This document shows positions 22,798 through 34,450 of a DNA stretch of 64,000 bases, one piece after another. Both the position numbers and the translations under genes were made by a program. How positions within the stretch are numbered: position 1 is the stretch's first letter; each line of letters opens with the position of its first letter. Below the pieces are notes generated by a model that was not told where the DNA came from, searched no databases, and worked only from the letters and a program-made list of their open reading frames with translations. This DNA is from Warburgia ugandensis (taxonomy: Eukaryota > Streptophyta > Magnoliopsida > Canellales > Canellaceae), in NCBI GenBank assembly GCA_035236585.1, contig CP141137.1, positions 13,904,327 through 13,968,326 of the forward strand, in the 5' to 3' direction.

Positions 22798-22945
22798 GTT
22801 ATTGATGAAATAATGGAGGTTTCATTGCTAAGAAGTTATTCAGCTTATCATGTTCCTAGATCAGCAAATTGAGTTGTCAATTCTTTGTCTAAAGATGAAA
22901 GTAATGCTAAAGGTCTCAGAATTTCTTTTATGTAGGAGGATTGCC
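22798..22945 (+). mobile_element. LINE/L1-type RNase H relic
   Basis: One frame reads VIDEIMEVSLLRSYSAYHV then PRSAN-stop-VVNSLSKDESNAKG. The block HVPRSANxVxxSLxK is the conserved end of the RNase H domain of plant LINEs (usually RxxNxxADxLA). One in-frame stop is present and the rest of the element is unrecognisable, so this is a decayed fragment. Confidence 0.5.
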
Positions 22946-23766
22946 TTAACTTGCTATATGATGTAGCATTGTTTGTACTCTTAAGGCATTTCTAACCTCA
23001 ATTTGGTCTTTCAATACCTCGATCAATTGACTTTTTTTAATTAAATTCCTACTTTAAAGAAAAGGCCTTTCTAGAGGATTTTTTTTCAAAAAAATATCTT
23101 AGTTTTATTTTTTTGCTAAACTCTAAATACTTTTATTTGAAACAAAATCCTTAACTTTCCCTCTAGTTTAGCAGATATATTCAAATTTTGTATGATTATT
23201 TTTTAAAATAAATCTAGTTCATATCTAGCAATATTTGTTTTATCTGCTTTAATATTTCTTTTATCTTTTATATAGCTTTAGCTACTTAGAATTAAATGAT
23301 AGATTAAAACCAAATTGCCCCTATATCCATAATACATGCATAATTTAGTTTTATGATTAGATCCAAGAATGTCCATAGGACATTCTATTTCCGTAAGAAT
23401 ATGGATCAAGGCTTGAAAATTATGATGGAGAATTGTCTAAAGATGGCATAGACTTATTTAAATGTAAGTGAATCTTGACCATGACACTAGTGGGTCCAAT
23501 CTTTATCTAGCCTATTGACATCCCTACATACTAGCATACATGTAGACTCATGGTGGTCATGCAATGTAGACCAATTAGAAATATCCATGTCAATTAGCAA
23601 AGAAAGGGATACAAGGAAATATCCATAGATTTTTACTCAAAGAATTGCTTGTTGAATCATTGTGATAATTGTTACAATGTGTAGAAAGGAAAATATCTAG
23701 AAAATTCAAGTGAAAAAAAGCATTATTACAATGTGAATTTAAGTTTTGGGTTTGGATTTACAACCT

Positions 23767-23767
<1 letters not shown>

Positions 23768-23824
<57 letters not shown>
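23768..23824. repeat. (GT)n microsatellite
   Basis: About 28 uninterrupted GT units. Confidence 0.97.
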
Positions 23825-23825
<1 letters not shown>

Positions 23826-24369
23826 CAAATTATTCTTAATCTTTCAATTATTTTTTGCAAATTCATGATAGTCCTCTCAAACATAGGAAGTATAAAGGGC
23901 CACTTCTGCATGAAAACAATCAACTAGATTAGATATAGGATGTCATTATTACATTTTGAATCATATGCCTTGGTGAGTTGTATCTATTTAAAACAGCTAG
24001 GTTATCATCTCTGATGAATCAAAATGCTACTACATTATAAATTGGACAGTACAAAGATCTCAAGAGCAAAGAAATAAAAATTATGTAAAAGATCAAGCTC
24101 TTAAGCTCTAATCTCTCAAGTTCACATTCAAGCTCCATGTTCTTGCTGGATTACTTCTTTCCATCTATTGTTGCAAAATCCTTTATCTCTCTATTCTTTA
24201 GTTTTGTACTATAAATTTTGATAGAGAACTTTCTTCTTCTCATCTATTATGTGTGAGAGATTAGTGTATCCCAAGGGATCGTCCAAGGAAGAGTTGGTGC
24301 AAGTTCTCTGTTTCCTGTTTATGAGCCATCTCAGTATCAATTGGTATGTAAATGTTTGTAGGGAGTTAG

Positions 24370-24990
24370 TGAAACATCAAAAAGACTCACAAAATACTCA
24401 AAATACTCGAGTGTACTTTTAAATAATAATTTATTTACTTTTAGTTGTGAGTAAAATTTTCACTTGACAAATATATGTACTTGGTGGATGAGGTAGTTAG
24501 ATAGAATATTATTATTTTAGAGGTTTTTAATTTTAATTCCAGAGGAAAAAAAGTGTTTAGTGAATTGACTCAATGATTTGCTAAATTTGTTCCTAAGTTT
24601 ATTAACTCGGATGGAGTTTTTTAGTTGACTTAAGAGAAGAACATTTTTGTAACATATTTTTTGCATCGAAAGAAGGATTTACTCACTCTTTGGCACTAGA
24701 AAGTTCAAATTGGACTTCGAAGGGTTTTTAGTGTATATTGGATGAACTAACCACTTAACATTGAGTGCTAGCACTTTTTGGGTCTAAGGAAGAAAGTAAA
24801 ATTTCTAGCCCACATGAAAATATTTACAAGTGTATCTATACCGATATTGAGCATGCACATCATGAACAGCTAACCAAAATGGCTTTTCCTATGCAGAATT
24901 TCCCCCCTTGGTTCCACATTTGAAAAGCTTCAATATATACTAGTAAGAAGCCTAGGTGATGCCTCGGTAGATGGGAGAAAATATTGGTAA
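24370..24990 (+). repeat. Diverged dispersed repeat, copy B
   Basis: Partner of 19366-20000 (see there), with the same order of conserved blocks. Confidence 0.5.
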
Positions 24991-26644
24991 TATCCACTTC
25001 CAAATATTATTCTATTTTAGTACTAGATTTGAATAGTAGAGCTAGATCATTCATTGAAACTCTATGTTAATCTAAATTATAGTTAATAAGGTGCAAAAAA
25101 GATGAATAAATGTAATTGTTAAAGATATGGGCCTATATGTAGTAGTTCTCTTAGAGGTTTGTTTCTTAAGATAGGATGCCTATGAAATAGAAAGAGATAG
25201 AGTCAATATATGTAATGTCCTACACTTTTCTAAGAACAAAATAATATAGATTCATAAATAGTTGTAAAATTCGATGAGTAATTAATATATTAGAAGTGTA
25301 TGGAAGTGTATAAGGATAAGCATAAAGGCTTAAGTTAGATTAGCTTATTCAATATAGTTTATTTATAATAAGTGTAGTTTCAATGCAGAGTTAATAAAAC
25401 TTCAATTTGGTATAAAGAGACAACCTAAGCTAAGTGTAGTTAAGTAGTTCCAAAGACAACTTGTTTAGGAGAGGCTTAGACTTCAAGTCACCTCTTTAAC
25501 AACATTTTTGGAGAGATTTATGTTTCGGTGAAAATTAAAGTCTATTTTTGACATGTGGAAATCCAGAAAAGAAAACCCACATGGTTTAGTTTGGTTCCCA
25601 TGTGATGAAAATGTGCAATACAATAATGATATTCAAGGGTTACAAATGAAGATAACCAACCGCGTATGAGTCATAAATTGAGACTATTGGATGATAATCC
25701 AATGGTCAAGATTAAGCAACAAAATGAAGTATAAATTTGTAACCAATTAGATTTAGCCACATGGAAAGAAATAAAGAGAATGAAAATGTGTTCAACCAAT
25801 TAGGATGGAATTGTATGAATGAAATAAAATAAAATAGAAACAATGGAATAGGAAAGAGGTAATTGTGTGAAAACTATTTGGAGAAAGGAAAGAAGATTTG
25901 CATGGAATAGCTGGGGAGAAGAAGGAGAATAGCTTGAGAGAAAGAGGAAAGGAAGGGTGCATGTGATTGGAAGAGGGAAACTTAAAAAAAAAATGATGAT
26001 GGTGAAGAGATGCACTCCACTAGAGATTTTTCTAAGTCATTTGGGACATGCGACTTTGGATTTTCCAATCTAATTAGAGAAGTATTTGAAAACTAATAAA
26101 GAGCAGATCTTGAACGAGATCAAAGGATCTAACAAAGGAAATAGCGATAAGAGGTAAGGGGATTTGAGGTGTTTAGACATTTCCACTTTATATGGACAAT
26201 TGAATCATCTAAATGTTGATATCATCTTGGTGTAATAATTTCATGCATTTCTGTAAATCTATAAAGTGCACATAATGTTTATGATTGTTGGAGTAGTTTC
26301 ATTCTCTCTTTTTTCATGTTATATTACAAATTGGATGTCTTTTGAAAACAATGGATCATAGTTGCAATTTTTATACACAGGTAGATTTCTATTTTAGTCA
26401 AGTCATATACCTATGATTTTGCACTTTGGTTGGAAGACTTTTAAGCCATCAAATCATTGTCATTAGAATAAGAAAATAACATATTTCATACTCAAATGTA
26501 TTGAATTTTTGTCAGTGTATGATCTATGACAATGGTGTATACTAGCATGACATTGATAAAGGAAATAGTTAATTAATTGTATATGGAGAATTTTACTAAG
26601 GTTTACATAAAATTCTAGAAGTAACTTTGATTTCTCATTAGTAG

Positions 26645-26915
26645 AATATGGCCTTGGATCTTAACTTAGATATATGCTTATGATTCAATTGATTAAAGTT
26701 TTAACGCATGATGAAGTCAAACATAAATAATATGAATTATGTTTTGATACCTATTACACATATAAAATAAAATAAAACATTTGATCAAATATGGCCTTAG
26801 ATCTTAACTTAGATATATGCTTATGATTCAATTGATTAAAGTTTTAATGCACGATGAAGGCAAATGTAAATAATATGAATTATGTTCTAATACCTGTTAC
26901 ACAATAAAAATATAT
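26645..26915. repeat. 143-bp tandem duplication inside the giant LTR
   Basis: The segment starting AATATGGCCTTGGATCTTAA at 26645 is repeated from 26788 (AATATGGCCTTAGATCTTAA) with few differences over more than 110 bp. This is a local tandem duplication within the element. Confidence 0.9.
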
Positions 26916-28320
26916 ATGTTCTATTAGTCCTAAACCATTATAGAAAAAGCTTTAGGATGATATTCTTAAACCAATCAAAAGGTGATCAATCAAAGAAATG
27001 CATTCAGTGTGTGGGAATTTTGCTGCATAACTTTGTCCTAAAATTTTATATTAATTTTGTATACCTAAATTCATAAGAAAAGTAATATATCATATAATGT
27101 TATGTACCAGCAAGAGTATATATTACATGGAAAGTAATTTAATTAAGTTAAAATGCAAATAATGATATTACACCTTATACATAATTTAACTTATGGCATG
27201 CCTAAGGTTGTTATTTTATAAAACTAATTGTTACTCTTTACAAGGCAATTTATGTATATGTTAAGAATAATAAACTATACTAGAAATTTTAGCATAGAAC
27301 ATAATATTTGAAAGATAAATATTATGCTGATTTTTCCATTTAATCTTCTAAATCCAACATAATTAAATGATAGCTATATTAATAATGTTATTATTGTTCA
27401 TATGAATATATATATATATATGATTTTAAATATGATAATTTTTTGAACAAAGGGATTAAATGATTTTGGCTATACAAAAGAATGAGTTAATGTATTTGAG
27501 GAGGATGTATATGTGTTATGAGGTAAGCATATAAATCTTAGCCAAGGCATTTCATAAGGATTTTGGCATTTAGAGAATTATTAGGAACTCATATATATTC
27601 TTATACGAGCACAAAGATCATGTTTAAAAGTGTGCATATATTTTATCAATCAATTTGAAAAGTGCGTTTCTTGACAATTATAATTGATTATGGAAAATAT
27701 GGTATTATCAATCTATTCTTGTCGAGGTTTCATTGACATGCTAGAAGGTATGTGTAGGTTGGTTGGATGACCAGTTAGGCATTCACAGTCGGTTTGGATG
27801 TTAAAAGAATAGTGTCATTTATGTATTAATTGAGCACTTCTTCTTCTTCTTTTATATCTACCAAATATGTTTCTGCCATTCCGATCTTTTATCACCAAAA
27901 CTTGTTTCCTTATGACTAATTTTTAGATATGTAGTTAGCAATGTTTTTTTCTTGTCTTTTGTGATTAGTCAATTAGACTCTCAGGATATGTTTAACATCA
28001 AGTGAGTAGTCGGTTTGACACTCATGCTAGCTATGTATAACATAGGACTAGCTTGGCCCCTGGTTCTTTTTTTATATTAGATACCATTATATGATTTAAG
28101 GATGGAGGGCATGGGATAGACTCCATTCTGTATTGATCCATTCCTTCCCATGGAGGCAGTGTAGTGTCTGAGGTATCTGATCACGTTATTGACGCATAGC
28201 AGAGCCCTTGCTTATCGGTGGGCAATGATTTGTACAGATGTATTTTAGGTAAGACATGTATTTCATGTCTGTTATCCTAGAGGATTAATGACCATGCTAA
28301 CTGCTTCGGCAAGCTATTTG

Positions 28321-28372
28321 ATACTTGAATATATTTTATAAATGCTATACTTGAATATATTTTATAAATACT
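28321..28372. repeat. 26-bp tandem duplication
   Basis: Two head-to-tail copies of a 26-bp unit beginning ATACTTGAATATATTTTATA, differing at one or two bases near the end. Confidence 0.85.
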
Positions 28373-29056
28373 ATTGATGTTTTGTACATGACTGAGTTTT
28401 ATTGATATCGATGTATGATTAAAAATTTATTATCTACTATTTGGATATGTGTGACAAAGGTTTATGGATATTGATGTTTTGACATATGATGGAGTTTAAT
28501 TGAAATAGAAAGAAAAAAAAAATGATCGATGCTTTATAGTGCATATTAATATAATTTTATTTTCATATAGTTTTGTTAGCCTTGTAATTCTCAAGATGAG
28601 TAGTTGTACTCACCCCCTTACAACCAACATTTTAGGCGAAGGATCTAGACATTGAGACAGAGCTGTTAGACAAATTTTATTTGAGTTTACATTTTAGTTC
28701 AGTAGATGTATATATTAGGAACTTTAGTTATAATGTTGAACAATTTGTTAGTTTAAATGTCATGTATGAGAGATTTTGATACATTTATTTAACTTTATTT
28801 ACTAAATTTGAAGTGGTTGAATGGTTATATTTGGGCTATAAACCAGTGGTCCTGACTGGTTTATTTTATTCCGTACTTATGGTAAGTTATATGAAGTTTT
28901 ATGATATGAACCCGGATAATTGAATATGGAAGTTTTGAAAATTATAGTTTTATTATATTTCTAAAAAAATGCTTTTAAAAGTTTAACAATATTTTTTGCT
29001 TTATTTAAAAATATTATTTGAAAAGTCTTTAAAAAAATCTAGGTTGTCACAATATA

Positions 29057-31236
29057 AAAGGTTAATTTGTTTATATATATGAAATAGAAAGAGAAAAAAA
29101 ATTACATGTCTTGATAGAATAATTAACAAATACTTAATAATTATATCTAATACAAAAAAATTGTCCAATTTATAAATTTAAGGAGCATAAGTCACAAATT
29201 TGTTTTCTTCTAGTGTTTCTTTATTTATGTTAATATAGAATATTAAATAGATTATTTTGATCATTGGATGACTTAGATCATTAAGAAGAGGTTGCCTATT
29301 TGAGAAATATTTCCTTCCACTTAGAATTTCTTTGTTTACAATTATATAGATATTTATTTATTTACATTAATGTAGACTATTAGATTAACTACTTTGATTA
29401 TTAAGACAGGGTTCAGATTTCTTTATTTATATTAGATTGAATTGTTTACATTAATGTGGACTATTTTTATAGATGTCTTTGATTACTAAGATGAGTTTTG
29501 GTTGCTAATTTGAAAGGATACATTGCAAAGACATCTATAAAGATATGAGAGAGATTTAGGGCATTGACACATGGTTAAATAAAGAGGCAACTCCTGTATG
29601 AGCCCATTTATCCAGCTAATATGGCAAGATAAAAAAATTAAAAATTCAAGTATACTGACGTGTCACCATTAAATGAATGATTTTGATCATTAAGATCAGA
29701 TTCATATGTCTTTGTTTACATAAATATAAAGATTTATTTGTTTACATTAATATGGACGTTTAAATTGATAATTTTCATCATTAAGATGAGGTCTAATTAC
29801 TAAATTAAAAAAAGATATGTTAAAGAAAAATAGAGATTTTATGATTAAAAGAATATAAATAAGACAAGTTGAAGAGAAACAAATATTTTAAAGAGAAGAA
29901 AATATACAAAACCATCCTCGTACCCTTTACTTCTGAAACTGCATATAGACTCCTCATATTGCACAAGATTCCTCCAAGACACCATTTCCATCATGGTTCC
30001 GTCAAAATGACTATTGGACTCTATTTTAGGGCCCACCAACTAATTTTAATTATTCTTAATTATTAAAGCATGAAATTTAAAAAGAAAAGAGAGCAGTTAA
30101 ACCAACACCCCAAGTCTTTTTCCCTACCACCCTTGATTCCCAAATCCCTAATCCATTGAACACATGGTATCTTTCACTCAAATATTCATTTTGAGATGAA
30201 TAAACAACACCCAAAAAGAAATTTACTAAGCTAGAAGTGTTCTTTATTCAATATATTCCCAATTTATCAAAATATAATTAGCTAGTAAAGATTGAAAGAG
30301 CACTTTGGAACCACACTTAGGTTTTCATTTGCCCCATCTATGGGTGTCTTAAGATGTTAGGCTAGAACCCAAGTCTTAATAATAGGATTGCATGGTAATT
30401 TAGTTGGTCAAAATGTAGAATTCTAGAAAATTAGGTAGGATAGAAAATGCAGATTGATCAAGTGCAATCCATTATGGATTAAGTGGATCCAAAATTTTCA
30501 CTAATTGAATGATTTAAATTAGATTATTACCTTCAAGTAAACAACAAAGACCCATAATGAGTTAAGAGTTTAGATTTGACAGGAAGAAGGATGCAACTGG
30601 ACTTTTGAAATTGACTGATTATTATAAATTTAGCTATGAGCTAGACGCAATCAACCTTGGCAAGCAAACACATTACCATATTCACCAAATTGAGGTTAAA
30701 TCTAGGCTTGTCCATTCTTAATTAAGGGGTTACCTAATGTGATAAAGGGCTATCACAAGCTTTATTGCTTTTAGTTGGGGATTATCAAACTTTAAAATTC
30801 AACCTAAGAAATTTAAGACCTTAAAGTTAACATTTAAAACAAAAATTTATGAGTTTTTTTTTTTTTTTTTGGTTGAATCCAAGAGTTCATTCTTTGTGGG
30901 AGTTCCCCCCTCCCCCCCCCTAGTTTTAGATTGTTGAATATCCATTTTTTTTTTTTTACCAAAAATCCTAACTTTTGTACTGTTTTAATGAACTTTATCG
31001 TTCATTTTCATACTATTTATTTGTCATCTAACCTTAATTTAATGTATCTTTAGGGTCAGATAGACATTCAGAGGTAAGTACATATTAAACCATATAAAAT
31101 AATACTAATTAGGACCTTTTTTGCTTTTGATAGGTTATAAATCAGAGGATGCTTCAAGAATAAAGGGTTAACTCAATCCATGCAAGCCATAAGAATTCTA
31201 CATTTTTCACCTATTTCTAAATTTAGAGAAGTCATG

Positions 31237-31240
<4 letters not shown>
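29057..31240. other. AT-rich non-coding stretch
   Basis: No gene is supported. It holds homopolymer runs (T run near 30856, C runs near 30905) and repeated phrases such as TTTACATTAATGTAGACTA (about 29360 and 29450), suggesting old tandem or transposon debris. Confidence 0.5.

Positions 31241-31241
<1 letters not shown>

Positions 31242-31327
<86 letters not shown>
31242..31327. repeat. (CT)n microsatellite
   Basis: About 43 uninterrupted CT units. Confidence 0.97.
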
Positions 31328-31329
<2 letters not shown>

Positions 31330-33042
31330 GCTTATGAGAAAAGTAACTGATTCAATTAATGTATGGAGTTCCAGAAGTCATTGACTATTTATTTTATTAT
31401 TAATCAAAATCTCTTAGAAATACTACGAAATAAGGTTTGATCCTATTCATGGGGATTCCTTAAATATCCCATTCTAAAAATAAAAAAGTTTGAGTCTAGA
31501 GGGAAGTTGTCAGCATTAAGTTCATACATAACTTCCACACCAAGGTTACTATAGTCATCATTTCTGAAGTTTTGCTAGAAAGATTTCTCCGTGCAATAAA
31601 TGAGAGGAATTAGGATGCTAAAAAACTTCCAAGTATTGAGTGAAATAAATAAGAAACCTACAGCTAAAAATCAATGAGTTAAGAGATGAATTGAGGGCCA
31701 AGATTGACTATAATTAGGGCTCTCCTAAGATACATAAAAAGTCATTTTTCTAATGGGAAAGAATTTACTATATTGAAGATTCTTAGGAGAAATTAGAAAG
31801 AGGAAAAAAGAGGATGAACTTGGACATCTCATACGGGCTTCTAAGGGAGATTATAGGATTTAGGAGAGGCTATTATTGGGGGAGATTAGAGGCTTTCTTA
31901 ACTAGAACAATGAGAGTGCAAGATAGAGGAAGTTTCCCAAGAAGAAAGGGAGAGGGAAACCTATTTTGAATAGAGAAAGGATGATTTTTGGGAAGGGGCG
32001 TGCTGTTTTTCATAGGGAGAAAAGACATTCTTTTTAAGGGAATAAATGGCATGTTTTTATGGAAATGAAAGGAGAGATGTATGGGGCTTTTTTTAGAGGA
32101 ATATAGATGTGTTATTTTTGGAAAGGCTTGGATGTGTTTTTATTTAAGAAAGGGGCAGCTTAAAGGGAGTTAGAACATTTTTTTTGTAGGGAGACCTCAC
32201 TCAAAGAAACATTTGGTTTTTGAAGATGGGTGAGAACATGTTTTGTTTAGAGAGGCTCAAAGTGTTCTTGAGGAGTGAAAGAGGATGCTTTGGATTGTGT
32301 TTTGGAGGAGCACAAGATGTTTTCTTAAAGGTGTTACAAGTGTTTCTCTTGGAGTAATTTTCTTTTATTTATTATATGTTCTTGTAATGATCTCCAGATT
32401 GTTCTCAATAAAATTCATTTTTTGTTTTTGAATTTTAGTTTGTGTTTTTATGTTCTATTTTGGAGTTTAGATTTCGTGTATTTTATTCTAGCTTTTTGGT
32501 CAGGATTTATTTTCATGTTTTAACACTTGCTCATAAGTTTTTTCTTAGCATATTTTAGGAGTTATTTTATGCTTAGTTTAGCCTAGGATATAGCAATGCT
32601 TTATAGCCACCCAAATATGGGTCAGATCATCTAAAACCTGAGGCTCGTTGCATAGAAGTGGTATCGTAACTTACTGGGAGGTCACAACCTATAATGTAGC
32701 ATTCCTCAAAGCTAATGTTTTGCATTCGACTAACAACACAGAAATTGTGATTGAGCTACTAGAGAGCCAACGTGCATGCAACCTACTAAACGAACAGTTC
32801 AGATCGACCGTAGGGGTGTCCCGTTATGTAAGACCGTCCGTTATTCATTTGTATTACCATGAAATGGGCCCAATTAACCAAGCATTGCTTCTTCATTTTT
32901 GTCTCAAATAAAATTTCCAGAAGAAACACTACAATGATATCGGGCCCAACGAAGCATCCTACTGCTAAGCCAGCAAGAAAAACGTTGGGTTTTCACGTCC
33001 AGGAACAAGTACATTTTCTAGCTCACCTGAAAAAAGGTATAT
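31328..33042. other. Purine-skewed block and flank, no gene seen
   Basis: From about 31790 to 32330 the + strand is unusually rich in G and A (many GGAGA, AAGGG and TTTAGAGG phrases), followed by CTCAATAAAATTC with an AATAAA signal near 32407. TGGTATCGTAAC at about 32660 resembles the copia primer-binding site at 9 of 12 bases. A decayed LTR is possible but no matching partner is visible. Confidence 0.35.
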
Positions 33043-33200
33043 AGAGTGGCACAATGGTAAAAATTGTCATAATGTGACCTTAAGGTTACGAGTTCAAAAT
33101 ATGAAAATAGCCTCTTGCAAAAATACTAGATAAGACATCGTACTATAAACCCTTGTAGTCTGCTCCTTCCCTAAACCCCACATATGTACACTGCCCTTTT
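33043..33200 (+). repeat. Au-type SINE copy 7
   Basis: Diverged copy with head (AGAGTGGCACAATGG), GTGACCTTAAGGTTACGAG core, AATAGCCTCTTGCAAAAATA and a shortened 3' end (CCACATATGTACACTGCCC, lacking part of the GGAGCTT segment). Confidence 0.8.
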
Positions 33201-34270
33201 ATGGAAATATGTACAGACCTTTACACATAATACAACAAATGGATATTTCATCGCACCATGCCATAATACACCAAAAACTAACTGTTCACATTTTTAGTAA
33301 ACCCTGAAAATGCTTTTTAGACTAAAGCTCTACAAATGGCCAACCAATATAAATTAGAGTTAATAGGATGGCCTTGTCGTTACTACTAGAGTAATAATAA
33401 ATTGGATCATGCGAACGTGGCACATTCTGGCCAAAAATGTGTATTCTTCCTTAAGTAAGCAAGTGTACTCACTATTTTTCCATTTGGTCATGGCATATTC
33501 CCTTTTAGGAACGTTACATCCATGGGTGTACTTGGATTTAACTTAGGCGAAGTGCCTCTTAATTTGGTAGATCTAAGTCATTCACCATGTTCGGAATGGC
33601 TTAGTTAAGTGCCAAATTTCATACCAAAAGTGGCCTAGGGCACTTGGTTGAAGATATCATAACGCCTCTACTTTTTTGGAGGTTTGAAGTAACATTTTTT
33701 CCTTCGTTAGAGAGTAGATTTAAGAATTAAGATAGACTCTAGGTAATTTGCTTATGAATCTTAGTTGTACAAAAAAAAATGTTTATGTGTTATGTGGGCC
33801 ATTTACAACATTTGTAAGAAAAACTGAACAACAAAATTAAAGAGGGTCTCACTCCTCTCAATATATATCCAAATCATGCCAAATTCAAATTCATCCTACA
33901 ATTCTAAGTCGTTGATTTGAAGACCCTAATTAGATGGTTAGAAGATAGAAAATCAAAGATGGACCACTAATCAATCAATGGCTTAGAATCATCTGACGGT
34001 GGATAAGTTTTGTGTCTGACTCATCCATTACCCGATCTTCCCACAGCTGTGAGCTTTCGCCCTGTTAAGACTTACTTGATTAAGTAATTATCCATAAATT
34101 GCCCTTTATAATTAAGAGTCCCGATATACACTTTACCAAGACAGGAAACTTTCCAAAATTTTGGCAAAACCTGTCCCCACCGTTTCTGGATTTTATCCTA
34201 CGGTGCAGATTCACTCCTGAGTCGAATCTTCTAAGTATTAGTACCGCAAAAGACAGTGGCAGAATCAGAA
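33201..34270. other. Non-coding stretch
   Basis: No gene, RNA or identifiable element. Low-complexity and AT-rich with stops in all frames. Confidence 0.5.
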
Positions 34271-34279
34271 GTCTAGGCC

Positions 34280-34287
34280 TATAAAAC
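34280..34287 (+). promoter_or_regulatory. TATA box preceding possible orphan exon
   Basis: CTATAAAAC lies about 60-65 bp upstream of the ATG at 34346, a plausible core promoter. Confidence 0.4.
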
Positions 34288-34345
34288 CACTGGAAGCCTG
34301 GGAAGTAGCAGTGTAGGAGCCGAGCATTGATTGATAGACAAAAAA

Positions 34346-34450
34346 ATGGAGGCCACTGGGGCTGTCGATATCAATTCCAACTTGCCCTTTCTCAGACGCC
34401 GTTGGGAAACAGGTAGACTTGGTGGGACCCAAACTCTCTCCGTACCAGAG
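34346..34450 (+). CDS. Possible orphan first exon
   Basis: The ATG at 34346 opens 35 codons, beginning MEATGAVDINSNLPFLRRRW and ending LSVPE, followed exactly at a codon boundary by a good donor (CAGAG then GTAAAC). A TATA box stands 60 bp upstream. Base composition is richer in G+C than the surroundings. I recognise no family and find no continuing exon in the next 2 kb. It could be a promoter-plus-first-exon fragment left by a rearrangement or carried by a transposon, or chance. Low confidence. Confidence 0.3.

Larger units (their letters stand above)
21784..24369. other. AT-rich repeat-like stretch
   Basis: Besides the RNase H relic and the GT microsatellite, no gene is visible. The sequence is stop-rich in all frames and probably consists of old LINE or LTR element debris. 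Confidence 0.5.
25211..29051. mobile_element. Putative giant solo LTR (3.84 kb)
   Basis: The segment starts TGTAATGTCCTACAC and ends GGTTGTCACA, with the TG...CA termini of an LTR. The 5 bp before it (25206-25210) and after it (29052-29056) are both ATATA, as expected for a target duplication. No gag or pol sequence, primer-binding site or second LTR is visible inside. The TGTAATGTCC start and GTCACA end resemble long LTRs of plant Ty3/gypsy chromoviruses (Tekay/Del type); that assignment is inference. A solo LTR left by LTR-LTR recombination is the simplest reading. Because the flank is AT-rich, the ATATA match alone could arise by chance. Confidence 0.6.

Noticed and set aside
23726..23923. 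Open frame with a long poly-(Thr-His) run on the minus strand
   Set aside because: It is simply the translation of the GT microsatellite.
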